Translations under genes and position numbers: made by a program
NCBI GenBank assembly: GCA_018660265.1
Contig: JABJKS010000089.1
Location: 219,976-283,975 of the forward strand
DNA from: Rhodospirillaceae bacterium
Lineage (GTDB): Bacteria > Pseudomonadota > Alphaproteobacteria > GCA-2731375
Direction of reading: 5' to 3'
DNA: 64,000 nt
The notes under the pieces: model-generated
Told to the model about the DNA's origin: nothing
The model's input: the letters and a program-made list of their open reading frames with translations, nothing else
Databases searched by the model: none
Shown: positions 48,433 to 57,918 of the stretch, in pieces
How the letters are laid out: the number at the start of each line of letters is the position of its first letter
Position numbering within the stretch: position 1 is the first letter of the stretch

Positions 48433-49458
48433 ATGTCCTGGAGCATCATTTTCGGCCTTGGCCTTATCAGTTGTATCGTGAGCTATCTGGCTACGTGGGT
48501 CGTGCTGCGTATGTTGCGGGCACGCGCCATCCTGGATCATGCCAACGAACGCTCCAGCCACCTTGGCGCGGTACCACGCGGCGGCGGCATTGCCGTAATA
48601 GGGGTGATCATCGTCGGCTGGTCGTCATATGCCCAATATGTGGGGGATGACTTCAACCTAGTCGCCATTGCCCTATTGGCAGCCGGCTTGGCGGGCATAT
48701 CCTTTATCGACGATCTGCGCGGGCTGCCAACCCTGCAGCGCCTTATTCTGCAAATCCTGGCTGTGGCCTTGGGTTGTCTGGTGCTGCCCGATGCCCCCGT
48801 ATTCCAGGGCCTGCTGCCGCCTGTTGCCGATCGCCTGGCGGCCGGGTTTTTCTGGCTATGGTTCGTCAACCTGTTCAATTTCATGGATGGCATCGACGGC
48901 ATCACGACTGTCGAGGCGGGCTCTATCGGGATAGCGGTGGCATTACTGGCATACTTCGCCGGTGATATGATGCATTTGGCAACGCCGGGCGTCATTCTGG
49001 CCGGCGCTGTAATCGGTTTCGGGATATGGAACTGGCGCCCGGCAAAAATTTTCCTCGGCGATGTGGGCAGTGTGGGCCTGGGCTTTCTACTGGGTTGGTT
49101 GTTGTTATCCCTGGCGGCAGGTGGGCATTGGGCACCGGCCCTGTTGCTGCCCTTGTACTATCTGGCGGATGCAACCTGGACCTTGTTGCGGCGGATGTTG
49201 CGGGGTGAGAAATTTTGGCAGGCCCATCGTTCGCATTTGTATCAACACGCCGCACGAAGCCTGGGCGACCACGCCTGGGTATCGCTGATCATCCTGGGCT
49301 GCAACTGTATTCTTGTGGCAGCAGCCTCCTGGTCCGTCCTGGGTGGCGGGCCATGGTGGGCCCTGCTTATCGGCGGCGTGGCGGTGACGGGTCTGTTATG
49401 GTATTTCAGCAGACTGAAAGACCAAGCGACGAATGAGAATAAGGCCGAACAATCGTGA
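48433..49458 (+). CDS. WecA/MraY-like undecaprenyl-phosphate sugar-1-phosphate transferase
   Basis: 341 residues with about ten membrane segments. The ERSSHLGAVPRGGG start, FIDDLRGLPTLQRLILQ, NLFNFMDGIDGIT and KIFLGDVGSVGLGFLL carry the conserved aspartates of the polyprenyl-phosphate N-acetylhexosamine-1-phosphate transferase family; the late HRSHLYQ matches its last cytoplasmic motif. It starts lipid-linked sugar assembly in the inner membrane. Its stop overlaps the CapD-like start by four bases. Confidence 0.9.
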   Translation: MSWSIIFGLGLISCIVSYLATWVVLRMLRARAILDHANERSSHLGAVPRGGGIAVIGVIIVGWSSYAQYVGDDFNLVAIALLAAGLAGISFIDDLRGLPTLQRLILQILAVALGCLVLPDAPVFQGLLPPVADRLAAGFFWLWFVNLFNFMDGIDGITTVEAGSIGIAVALLAYFAGDMMHLATPGVILAGAVIGFGIWNWRPAKIFLGDVGSVGLGFLLGWLLLSLAAGGHWAPALLLPLYYLADATWTLLRRMLRGEKFWQAHRSHLYQHAARSLGDHAWVSLIILGCNCILVAAASWSVLGGGPWWALLIGGVAVTGLLWYFSRLKDQATNENKAEQS

Positions 49459-51395
49459 ACTGGCTCCGTAACATCAATGGGCGTATCGCAACGGTCGCGG
49501 TGCATGATGTTTTCATGGCTGCCCTGTCGTTTGAGCTGTCCGTCTGGTTCCGCTATCAAAGCTATGGCAAGCCGCAGGACTTTTTCTTTCTATGGCACGG
49601 CACGGCTATATTCGCCTGTGTCTGCGCCATTGTGTTCTGGCGCATGGGCCTGTACCGGGGCATTTGGCACTATGCTTCATTGTCGGATCTGATCGCCATC
49701 GTCAAGGCGGTCACCCTGGCCATACTGATCTATCTGCCGGTGATGTTCGTCATGGACCGCCTGGATAATTTTCCCCGCAGCGCCATGTTCCTGAACTGGC
49801 CCATGCTGATCGCCTTTCTGATGATCCCGCGCCTGTTGTACCGCTTTTCCAAGGATGGCGACCTAAGCGCCGTGTTCGAACGCACGGACGATGGCCGCGT
49901 GCCGGTATTATTGATCGGGGCGGGGGATGAGGCGGAGACTTTTATTCGTGAAATGGCCCGCAATCGCCTGGCCAGCTATCGTGTGGTTGGCATCCTTGAT
50001 CATAAGCAAAGCCGTATTGGCAGGGACATTCGCGGCGTTACTGTGATGGGCGGGTTGGATCAGATCGAAGACGTGGTGCAAACCCTGGATCGCCGGGGCC
50101 GCAAGCCCCAGCGCATTATCATTACCTGGTCGAAACTGGACGGCATAGCCATCGGCACCTTGTTGGAGCGGGCCGAAAGCCTTGGGCTCAGCCTGTCCCG
50201 CATGCCCAAAGTGACGGATTTTCAGCGCGGCAATCACGACCCGGAGGCGATGATTGAGGTGCAACCGGTGCAGGTTGAGGATTTGCTGGGCCGGCCCCAA
50301 CAAGTCCTGGACCGGGACGCCATGGCGGCCCTGATCACCGGGCAGCGGGTCCTGATCACAGGTGCCGGTGGAACCATCGGGTCAGAGTTATCAAGACAGA
50401 TCGCAGCCCTTGCCCCGGCCCATGTGACTTTGTTGGATAATGGCGAACATGCCCTTTACCGGATCGATCTGGAGTTTGCGGAGAGCTGGCCCGAACTCTC
50501 CCGCAGCGCGGTTCTGGGCGATGTCCGGGATGTGGAGCGCCTGGATGTGGTCTTTCACAGGGAGCAACCGGACTTGGTATTCCACGCCGCCGCCTTCAAA
50601 CATGTCCCCATGGTGGAAAGCAACCCCAACGAAGGGGTGCTGACCAACGTCATGGGCACCGCCAATGTCGCCAGAGTTTGCGGTACGGCAGGTGTCAAGG
50701 TGATGGTGCAGATTTCCACGGATAAGGCGGTCAATCCGACCTCTGTCATGGGGGCGTCGAAACGCATTGCCGAGATGATCTGCCAGGGCTTAAGTCTGAC
50801 ATCAACAAACTGCCGCTTTGTCACGGTCCGCTTTGGCAATGTCTTGGGCTCCACCGGGTCCGTGGTGCCTTTGTTCCAGCGGCAACTGGCGCGTGGTGGG
50901 CCCTTGACCGTGACTGATCGGGAGGTCACCCGCTATTTCATGACCACCCGGGAAGCCGTGGAATTGATATTGCAGGCCACCGCGGCAACCCCAGAAGGGG
51001 ATCAGGGGGGCAAGATATACGTCCTGGATATGGGACAGCCCGTGCGCATACTGGATCTGGCCCGGCAGATGATCCGGCTGGCCGGGCTAACGCCTGAAGT
51101 CGATATCCCCATCACTTTCACCGGCCTGCGCCCAGGCGAAAAGCTGTATGAAGAACTCCTCCACGACGGCGAGGCACCGCAAGCGACAAATTTAAGCGGC
51201 GTAAACCTGGCCGCACCCCGTGTCATCGACTATGAATTGTTGAGCGCCCAGGTGGAGAAATTGGCGGCAGCCGCCACCGCCCGGGACACGGATCAAACCC
51301 TTGCCCTGATTCGTCACCTCGTACCCGAAATGCAAGATAGTCCGCCAAATCCTGCCGACCTGAGGGTCAAAAAGACTATCGCTCAGGCGGATTAG
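49455..51395 (+). CDS. CapD/WbpM-like UDP-N-acetylglucosamine 4,6-dehydratase family membrane protein
   Basis: 646 residues. The N-terminal part has four hydrophobic segments up to about residue 125, then a CoA-binding-like domain (LLIGAGDEAETFIREM). From about 295 comes an SDR domain: VLITGAGGTIGSELSRQIA, then FHAAAFKHVPMVESNPNEGVLTNVMGT, QISTDKAVNPTSVMGASKR and GLRPGEKLYEELL. In this family Met replaces the usual catalytic Tyr, as seen here in MGASK. It makes a 4-keto-6-deoxy amino sugar for polysaccharide or glycan. It is coupled to the WecA-like gene. Confidence 0.92.
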   Translation: MNWLRNINGRIATVAVHDVFMAALSFELSVWFRYQSYGKPQDFFFLWHGTAIFACVCAIVFWRMGLYRGIWHYASLSDLIAIVKAVTLAILIYLPVMFVMDRLDNFPRSAMFLNWPMLIAFLMIPRLLYRFSKDGDLSAVFERTDDGRVPVLLIGAGDEAETFIREMARNRLASYRVVGILDHKQSRIGRDIRGVTVMGGLDQIEDVVQTLDRRGRKPQRIIITWSKLDGIAIGTLLERAESLGLSLSRMPKVTDFQRGNHDPEAMIEVQPVQVEDLLGRPQQVLDRDAMAALITGQRVLITGAGGTIGSELSRQIAALAPAHVTLLDNGEHALYRIDLEFAESWPELSRSAVLGDVRDVERLDVVFHREQPDLVFHAAAFKHVPMVESNPNEGVLTNVMGTANVARVCGTAGVKVMVQISTDKAVNPTSVMGASKRIAEMICQGLSLTSTNCRFVTVRFGNVLGSTGSVVPLFQRQLARGGPLTVTDREVTRYFMTTREAVELILQATAATPEGDQGGKIYVLDMGQPVRILDLARQMIRLAGLTPEVDIPITFTGLRPGEKLYEELLHDGEAPQATNLSGVNLAAPRVIDYELLSAQVEKLAAAATARDTDQTLALIRHLVPEMQDSPPNPADLRVKKTIAQAD

Positions 51396-51482
51396 CACAA
51401 ATTCTTTGGCCGCCATAAAAGGCATGCTATAGCCCCACCTAAAGTTCACGCCCGCAAGTTCATACCCTCTTAGGAGTACACT

Positions 51483-53084
51483 ATGTCGACAGCATCGGCG
51501 AATGACCTCGTCGTCATCAAACGAGCCCTCATTTCAGTTTCAGACAAGGATGGTTTGGTGGAATTCGGCCAGGCTCTGGCCAGCCACGGCGTGGAAATCC
51601 TCTCCACCGGGGGCACGGCAAAAGCCTTGTCGGATGCCGGCGTCGCCGTCAGGGAGGTCAGCGATCACACCGGTTTTCCCGAGATGATGGATGGCCGCGT
51701 GAAGACCCTGCATCCGACCGTACATGGCGGCATTCTGGCCCTGCGCGATGATCCCGAACATGCCCGCGCCATGACAGAGCATGATATTGCCGCCATCGAT
51801 CTGGTGGTGGTGAACCTCTACCCGTTTGAGGCAACCGTGGCCAAGGGCGCGGATTTTGCCAGTTGCATTGAAAACATCGACATCGGCGGCCCGGCCATGA
51901 TCCGCTCCGCCGCGAAAAACCATGCCTATGTGGCCGTGGTGACGGAACCCGGCGACTATGCCGCCGTGACCGAGGCCATGACAGCCAATGGCGGTGCCAC
52001 CGACGGCACCCTGCGCCGCAGTCTTGCCGCCCGCGCCTATGCCCGCACGGGCAGCTACGATGCCGCCATATCCACATGGTTCGCGGCCCAGCAAGGGGAG
52101 GCCTTCCCCAACCGACTGGTGGTCGCAGCCGAAAAAAATTCCGAATTGCGCTATGGCGAGAACCCCCACCAACAAGCCGCTTTCTATACGACAGGCAGCG
52201 CCCGTCCTGGTGTCGCCACGGCCCGGCAATTGCAGGGTAAGGAACTAAGCTACAACAATCTTAACGACACGGACGCGGCATTCGAGTTGGTTGGGGAATT
52301 CGACCCGGGCGAGGCCGCCGTGGCGATCATCAAACATGCCAATCCCTGTGGCGTGGCCGTCGGCACGGATTTGCTGGACGCCTATCAAAAAGCCCTGCGC
52401 TGTGACCCGGTCAGCGCCTTTGGCGGCATCATCGCCACCAACCGCCCCCTCGATGGGGCGGCGGCGGCTGCGATGGTGGAGATTTTTACCGAGGTGATCA
52501 TCGCGCCCGATGCGGATGAGGCAGCGCGCGCGGCAATCGCCGCCAAGAAAAACCTGCGCCTGTTGTTGACCGGCGGCCTGCCCGATGCGGGTGCGCCTGG
52601 CATGACCCTGAAAAGTCTGGCCGGTGGCTACCTGCTGCAATCCCGCGATAGTGGGCGTATTGGCCGGGATGATGTCGAGGTCGTCAGCAAACGCGCACCC
52701 AGTGATCAGGAAATGGCGGATTTGTTGCTGGCTTTCCGGATCTGCAAACATGTCAAATCGAACGCCATTATCTACGTCAAGGACGGTGCCACGGTGGGCA
52801 TCGGTGCCGGGCAGATGAGCCGGGTGGACTCCGCCCGCATCGCAGCCCGCAAATCAGAGGACGCAGCACGGGAAATGGGTCAATCAGTATCCCTGGCCAA
52901 AGGTTCCGTCGTTGCCTCGGACGCCTTCTTCCCCTTCGCCGACGGTCTGTTGGCCGCAGCCGAAGCCGGTGCCACGGCGGTGATCCAGCCCGGTGGCTCC
53001 ATGCGCGATGCGGAAGTCATAGCAGCCGCGGACGAAGCCAGCCTGGCCATGGTCATGACCGGCATGCGCCATTTCCGGCACTAG
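51483..53084 (+). CDS. purH: Bifunctional AICAR formyltransferase/IMP cyclohydrolase
   Basis: 533 residues, full length. The N-terminal IMP cyclohydrolase domain includes [42 protein letters not shown] and [10 protein letters not shown]. The C-terminal AICAR transformylase domain includes [39 protein letters not shown] (catalytic Lys-His) and [12 protein letters not shown]. It carries out the last two steps of purine synthesis. A GGAG lies six bases before the ATG. A palindromic element follows the gene. Confidence 0.97.
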   Translation: MSTASANDLVVIKRALISVSDKDGLVEFGQALASHGVEILSTGGTAKALSDAGVAVREVSDHTGFPEMMDGRVKTLHPTVHGGILALRDDPEHARAMTEHDIAAIDLVVVNLYPFEATVAKGADFASCIENIDIGGPAMIRSAAKNHAYVAVVTEPGDYAAVTEAMTANGGATDGTLRRSLAARAYARTGSYDAAISTWFAAQQGEAFPNRLVVAAEKNSELRYGENPHQQAAFYTTGSARPGVATARQLQGKELSYNNLNDTDAAFELVGEFDPGEAAVAIIKHANPCGVAVGTDLLDAYQKALRCDPVSAFGGIIATNRPLDGAAAAAMVEIFTEVIIAPDADEAARAAIAAKKNLRLLLTGGLPDAGAPGMTLKSLAGGYLLQSRDSGRIGRDDVEVVSKRAPSDQEMADLLLAFRICKHVKSNAIIYVKDGATVGIGAGQMSRVDSARIAARKSEDAAREMGQSVSLAKGSVVASDAFFPFADGLLAAAEAGATAVIQPGGSMRDAEVIAAADEASLAMVMTGMRHFRH

Positions 53085-53168
53085 GTGCTGTCTCTCAATT
53101 GGCAAAAAAGTAACGAGACATCGTAACCCGGCTGGTTCAAAATCCACCATGAAGCGTGACGTCCTTTC

Positions 53169-53265
53169 GTCATCCCCGGGCGCAGCGAAGCGGAGACCCG
53201 GGGATCCAGAGCTGCAAGCGACTAATCTTGTTGCCTTGGATTGCCGGATCAAGTCCGGCAATGAC
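53169..53265. repeat. Composite palindromic intergenic element, copy 2
   Basis: Two inverted arms: 53169-53209 (GTCATCCCCGGG to CCCGGGGATCCAG) and 53235-53265 (CTTGGATTGCCGGA to TCCGGCAATGAC). Each arm folds on itself, and their outer ends match the element at 9477-9586. It lies in the 232-base gap between purH and the acyl-CoA synthetase gene. Confidence 0.7.
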
Positions 53266-53316
53266 ATTAGAAAAACTGGATGTCGCGGTCCTAGCGTTTT
53301 AAAAGGCTGAGATGTC

Positions 53317-54858
53317 ATGCCCACAGTTCACAACCTCGGCGAAATTGTTGATCGTCAGATTTCGCCCGAAACCATCTGGATGATCGAGGTTGGCCCAGAT
53401 GATGCCCCTAATGGTGCCCCTGGCGATGCCCCGTACGATGCCTGGGGCAAAACGGTTCGCCAGATCACTTATGGGGAATTTCACAAAGCCGCCGACGGGG
53501 TCGCGCGTGCTTTACTGTCGCGGGGTCTGCAACGGGGCCAGTCGGTGGGTATATTGGCGGGCAACAGTGCGGAATATCTGCTGGCCTATTTCGGCATCAT
53601 GCGGGCTGGCCTGACCGCCGTGCCCATCAACTATAAACTGCCCCAATCGACCATCACGCACATTCTAAATGATGCGGAGGTCCAACTTGTTTTCGTCGAC
53701 GCGGCCAATAAACACCTTGTCGGTGACCTTACCCAGATCGCAATGGATCAACCGGCGGCATGGGATGCATTCCTTGATCCGGGCCCGCTCACGCCCCTGG
53801 CTATGAGGGAGGCGGAGGCGGCGAATATTCTCTATACCTCCGGCTCTTCCGGTCTGCCAAAGGGGGTGCCCCTGACCCACGGCGGCTATGTCTGGGCGGC
53901 CGAGTTAATGTGCCAGTCATTTCCTCCCATGGCCGACAAGCGGGTCTTGGTGGCCGCGCCGCTGTATCACATGAACGGCCTTGTCCTTAGTTCCCTGACC
54001 GCCATGACGGGCGGTACCACCGTCATGATGCGGCAATTCAGCGCCATTGGATATCTGCAGGCGGCCGCAACGCATCAATGCCACATCCTCACTTCCGTCC
54101 CGACCATGATCGCCATGGCCGTGCGGGAGCCGGAGACCATTGCCCGCCTCGATCTCAGCTCTGTCGAACGGGTGATCATGGGTTCCGCCCCCGTCAGCGA
54201 GGCTTTGTTTGACAAGGCAGGGGAAATCTTTCCCAACGCCGTGGTCTCCAACAGCTGGGGCACTACGGAATCCAGTCCCGTCGCCTTCGGACTGCATCCG
54301 GGCGGCATGGAAACACCGAAATTGTCCATCGGCTATCCAGGCGATCATTCGGAAATCAAACTCATGCATGGTGCCGATGAGAACGAAGGCGTTATGTGGA
54401 TCCGCAACAAGGCGGTCATGCCTGGCTATCTGAACCGGCCGGAGGAGACCGAAAAAAGCCTGGCGGATGGCTGGTATGATACAGGCGATGTCATGCGACG
54501 GGACGAAAACGGTTTTTTCTTCTTTGTCGGCCGGGCGGATGACATGTTTGTTTGCGGCGGGGAGAACATCTATCCCGCAGAAGTAGAGCGCCTGTTGGAA
54601 AGCCATCCCGGCATTGCCCAGGCAGCGGTGATCGCCCTGGCCGACGAGATCAAGCAACAGATCCCCGTGGCCTTTGTTGTGGCAAAACCGAACGCGGCAC
54701 CAACGCCCGAGGACATCAAACAGTTCGCCCTGGCCAACGGCCCGGCCTATCAACATCCCCGCTTCGTGGCCGTACTGCCTGAATTGCCTCTGGCCGGGAC
54801 CAACAAGATTGACCGGCGGGCCTTGTTCGAACATGCAGCCGCCGAATTCATACGCTGA
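53317..54858 (+). CDS. Acyl-CoA synthetase (AMP-forming)
   Basis: 513 residues. LYTSGSSGLPKGVPLTH is the ATP-binding loop, SNSWGTTESSPVAFG the A4/A5 region, DGWYDTGDVMRRDENGFFFFVGRADDMFVCGGENIYPAEVE the hinge and A8 region, and NKIDRRAL the C-terminal lysine motif. It activates a fatty or aromatic acid as an acyl-AMP and then CoA ester. It is the first gene of an operon with a quinone-oxidoreductase-like and an SDR gene. The exact acid is unknown. Confidence 0.92.
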   Translation: MPTVHNLGEIVDRQISPETIWMIEVGPDDAPNGAPGDAPYDAWGKTVRQITYGEFHKAADGVARALLSRGLQRGQSVGILAGNSAEYLLAYFGIMRAGLTAVPINYKLPQSTITHILNDAEVQLVFVDAANKHLVGDLTQIAMDQPAAWDAFLDPGPLTPLAMREAEAANILYTSGSSGLPKGVPLTHGGYVWAAELMCQSFPPMADKRVLVAAPLYHMNGLVLSSLTAMTGGTTVMMRQFSAIGYLQAAATHQCHILTSVPTMIAMAVREPETIARLDLSSVERVIMGSAPVSEALFDKAGEIFPNAVVSNSWGTTESSPVAFGLHPGGMETPKLSIGYPGDHSEIKLMHGADENEGVMWIRNKAVMPGYLNRPEETEKSLADGWYDTGDVMRRDENGFFFFVGRADDMFVCGGENIYPAEVERLLESHPGIAQAAVIALADEIKQQIPVAFVVAKPNAAPTPEDIKQFALANGPAYQHPRFVAVLPELPLAGTNKIDRRALFEHAAAEFIR

Positions 54859-54886
54859 TCACCCAAGCAAGAAAAGGAACCCGCCC

Positions 54887-55894
54887 ATGAAGGCCATGGT
54901 CATCCACAAGCACGGCGAGATCGAAGACCTGACGTATGAAACAGAATGGCCGGACCCGGTCGCGGGCGAGGGTGAGGTCATCCTGCGGGTCAAGGCCTGC
55001 ACCCTGAATTACCACGATCTATTCACCCTGCGTGGGATGCCGGGGATCAAGGTGCCCATGCCGATCATCATGGGCCTGGATACCGCCGGCGAGATCGCCG
55101 AGATCGGACCTGGTGTGGCGGATTGGGCGATTGGAGATCGCGTCGTGATCGACCCTATCGACCGGGTCGCCGGGAAACTGCAGGGCGAGATGATGGATGG
55201 CGGCCTGGCGGAATTGATGAAAGTGACAGCCCGTCAATTGATCAAATTGCCTGATGATGTCAGCTTCGCCCAGGCCGCCGCATTACCCTGCGCCTATGGC
55301 ACAGCCTATCGCACCATGGTCAGCCGGGGCGGCGTGGCGCAAGGCGAAACCGTGCTGATCCTTGGTGCCTCGGGCGGGGTCGGCACATGCTGTGTCCAAC
55401 TGGCCAAACTGGCCGGGGCCCATGTTATCGCGGCGGCCTCGAGCGAAGCCAAAATCCAGCAATTGTTGGATTTGGGGGCGGATGAATGCATCAACTACAC
55501 CGAGCTGAATTTCAGAGAGGAAATCCATGCGCGCTTTGGCAAACCCCGCATGATGGGGGATGGAGGCGGCGTTGATATGGTGGTCAATTTCACGGGCGGT
55601 GATACCTGGTTGCCCTCGCTGAAATGCCTGAAACGCGGTGGTCGGCTGGTCACCTGCGGGGCCACGGCTGGTTATGATCCGACCGAAGACATTCGATTTA
55701 TCTGGACGTTCGAGCTGAATATCCTGGGCGCCAACGGCTGGAACAACGAAGACATCCATGCCTTGTTGGATCTAGTACAGCAAGGCAAGCTGGACCCATC
55801 GGTCCATAATACGGTGTCATTGGAAGATGCCGGCGAGGCCTTCCGCCTGCTGGACGAACGCAAAGTGTTCGGCAAGATTGCTGTCGTGCCATGA
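54887..55894 (+). CDS. Zinc-independent MDR family alcohol dehydrogenase/quinone oxidoreductase
   Basis: 335 residues from an ATG at 54887. MKAMVIHKHGEIEDLTYETEWPDPVAGEGEVILRVKACTLNYHDLF is the GroES-like start, LGLDTAGEIAEIG-type sequence follows, and GETVLILGASGGVGTCCVQLAKLAGAHVIA is the NADPH-binding Rossmann motif. The CYS cluster for structural zinc is absent, as in quinone oxidoreductases. Its stop overlaps the SDR start by four bases. It probably reduces an enoyl or carbonyl intermediate of the operon pathway. Confidence 0.9.
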   Translation: MKAMVIHKHGEIEDLTYETEWPDPVAGEGEVILRVKACTLNYHDLFTLRGMPGIKVPMPIIMGLDTAGEIAEIGPGVADWAIGDRVVIDPIDRVAGKLQGEMMDGGLAELMKVTARQLIKLPDDVSFAQAAALPCAYGTAYRTMVSRGGVAQGETVLILGASGGVGTCCVQLAKLAGAHVIAAASSEAKIQQLLDLGADECINYTELNFREEIHARFGKPRMMGDGGGVDMVVNFTGGDTWLPSLKCLKRGGRLVTCGATAGYDPTEDIRFIWTFELNILGANGWNNEDIHALLDLVQQGKLDPSVHNTVSLEDAGEAFRLLDERKVFGKIAVVP

Positions 55895-56667
55895 CGGATG
55901 CCCGAACGAACGAACTAGCCGGAAAAGTCGCCCTGGTAACCGGGGCCAGCCGGGGCATAGGCCGGGCAACGGCCCTGCGATTGGCGTCTATGGGCGCTGT
56001 GGTTGGCGTCCATTACAACAGCGCCGCCGAACTTGCGGGCGAGGTGGTCGATGAAATCGCTGCATCTGGCGGAGATGCCTTCGCCATTCAGGCCAACCTG
56101 TCCCGTAACAATGGCCCGGCGACATTGCTGAATGGCCTGGATGCCGCCCTACAAGACCGCTACAGCAATACAGCCATGGATATTCTGGTCAACAACGCCG
56201 GCACCAGCGGGCGGGCAGCAATTGAAGACGTGACGGAAGAGGCCTTCGACGAAATTATCCAGGTCGACCTGAAGGCACCGTTTTTTATCACCAAACTTGC
56301 CCTGGCGCGCATGCGGGATGGCGGGCGGATCATCAATATTTCGTCCATGTCCACGCGGGCGGCATACCCCGTGTTGCCCGCCTATGCATCCGCCAAGGCC
56401 GGACTTGAGGCATTGACCCGTTCCCTCGCCGCGCATTTGGGCCCCCGCAACATCACCGTCAATGCGGTTTTGCCCGGTGCCACCGCCACCGACATGAATC
56501 CCGGCGCACAGGATCCCGAAATCGCCAAAAAAACCATAGAATCCATTGCCCTCGGCCGAATTGGCCAACCCCAGGACATCGCCGATGTGATCGCCTTCCT
56601 GGCCACCGATCAAGCCCGCTGGATCACCGGCCAATGCATCGACGCCAGCGGCGGCCAGCGGATCTAG
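55891..56667 (+). CDS. SDR family oxidoreductase (FabG-like)
   Basis: 258 residues. KVALVTGASRGIGRATALRLASMGA is the cofactor site, DILVNNAGTSG the NNAG motif, IINISSMSTRAAYPVLPAYASAKAGLEAL the Ser/Tyr/Lys catalytic set (S-Y-K in YASAK), and NAVLPGATATDMN the conserved PG. WITGQCIDASGGQRI ends the fold. It could be 3-oxoacyl reductase-like. It is translationally coupled to the upstream oxidoreductase. Confidence 0.91.
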   Translation: MTDARTNELAGKVALVTGASRGIGRATALRLASMGAVVGVHYNSAAELAGEVVDEIAASGGDAFAIQANLSRNNGPATLLNGLDAALQDRYSNTAMDILVNNAGTSGRAAIEDVTEEAFDEIIQVDLKAPFFITKLALARMRDGGRIINISSMSTRAAYPVLPAYASAKAGLEALTRSLAAHLGPRNITVNAVLPGATATDMNPGAQDPEIAKKTIESIALGRIGQPQDIADVIAFLATDQARWITGQCIDASGGQRI

Positions 56668-56820
56668 TAAGTCGGTGGTATTTCGGCGACAATTTACGTA
56701 ATTGCATCACGCGCCGGCGGTGTATGGTGTAACGCCCGTGAGAAATCGCCCCGGCACTGACCAATAAAGTAAGCTGTCACCGATATTCGGAATTGGCCCC
56801 TTGCCGACATTCACTCAATT

Positions 56821-56859
56821 GGACGGCCAACAATCAACGTCTGCTTGAGACGTTCGTCC
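56821..56859. terminator. Nested hairpin between convergent SDR and GST genes
   Basis: AACGTCT (56836-56842) pairs with AGACGTT (56848-56854) across GCTTG, and GGACG (56821-56825) pairs with CGTCC (56855-56859) outside. No U-tract is present. It lies 18 bases beyond the end of the minus-strand GST gene. Confidence 0.4.
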
Positions 56860-56877
56860 ATTTCCCTATAAGGGGCG

Positions 56878-57501
56878 TCAGCGCAGAACTTGCGCTTGAA
56901 ATGCGGGGCGCTCGCGCAGCCGTGCGAACCATGCCTCGATGTTCGGTAGATCGAAATGATCAATCGGCATGCTGTACCACCAATGTGCCATGACACCGAC
57001 AGGAATATCGCCGAATGAAAATTCGCTGCCGGCGATGAAGTCGCGCCCGGCGAGGTGGCGCTCAAGGATCATCCAGGTATCCAGCATGGCCTTGCGCTTC
57101 TCCTCCAACTCGTCGAGATGCCGGTGCATTGGGTTTTCAATAACAACCCAAGAAACATATAGCGGCATCAGTCTGGGCCGTAGCGTCGTGTCCTGCCAGA
57201 CGGTCCAGCGATAGGCTTCGCCGCGTGCGCGGGCATCTTCCGGTTCCAGGGTGCCGCGCCCGTATGCGCTCGCCAGATAGAGCAGGATGGCGGAGGATTC
57301 CCACATCACGAAGCCGTCGTCGTCGATCGTTGGCACGACCCGATTTGGATTGCGTGCCATATAGTCGGACGCGCCCAGCCCGCCATGACCGCCGCCCGTA
57401 TCCGTAAGCTCGACGGACAACCCCAGTTCCGCCGCAGACCATAGCACTTTCTGACAGCAGCTCGAGCCGCGATGGCCCCACATCTTTAGAGTTTTGTTCA
57501 T
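56878..57501 (-). CDS. Glutathione S-transferase family protein
   Basis: 207 residues from an ATG at 57501 with a GGAAAG upstream. The frame is open another 97 codons but without any GST similarity. MWGHRGSSCCQKVLWSAAELGLSVELTD opens the thioredoxin-like domain with an SSCCQK active-site loop, NPNRVVPTIDDDGFVMWESSAILLYLA contacts glutathione, and GSEFSFGDIPVGVMAHWW is the C-terminal signature. The substrate is unknown. It precedes, on the same strand, an unrelated long gap with repeat remnants. Confidence 0.87.
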   Translation of the reverse strand: MNKTLKMWGHRGSSCCQKVLWSAAELGLSVELTDTGGGHGGLGASDYMARNPNRVVPTIDDDGFVMWESSAILLYLASAYGRGTLEPEDARARGEAYRWTVWQDTTLRPRLMPLYVSWVVIENPMHRHLDELEEKRKAMLDTWMILERHLAGRDFIAGSEFSFGDIPVGVMAHWWYSMPIDHFDLPNIEAWFARLRERPAFQAQVLR

Positions 57502-57918
57502 TTTCTTTCCAAATAAATTAGAGCAAAAAGGGATCCGGCAATTCTCCGCCAGGCAAAACTGAGAAGCACGAACCATTCGCCGGGAACGACCAGGCAAGAT
57601 TTCGATAATCCAGATAACCCAGATAATCGGGCATTCCCCCAATGACCGAGGGGCCCCGCCATCAGGGTAGTGATTTCGGCCCTTGACGGCAATTCGGATG
57701 TTGAGCGGCGTGTGGCTGGCCTTCACCCGCCAACATCTAAGTGCTTTCCAATAGAAATCCCTAACGGTTTGCTTATGGCACTCTTCAAGCATCAGGCGGC
57801 ATCGGGTTGATGTCCGCTATAGGCCCAGCTTCGAGCGTCATATTAGCAAATTCAAACAGATCGAGAATGACCCGGAACGGAAGTTCAGCGTACTGGAGAA
57901 AGGGACCACCAGACCCTA
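57502..57918. other. Long intergenic region with a dispersed repeat copy
   Basis: 417 bases with no convincing gene. An open minus-strand frame across it lacks recognisable protein character. Positions 57778-57840 hold one copy of a diverged repeat (GCACTCTTCAAGCATCAGG, then TTGATGTCCGCT) also seen near 61.9 and 63.0 kb. Confidence 0.55.

Noticed and set aside
56149..56634. Long antisense ORFs in high-GC genes (for example inside the SDR gene)
   Set aside because: They are typical third-position GC shadows with His/Gly/Gln-rich translations and no motifs.
57502..57792. N-terminal extension of the GST gene
   Set aside because: The 97 extra codons have no GST similarity and include repeat-rich DNA; the ATG at 57501 has a ribosome-binding site and starts at the conserved domain.
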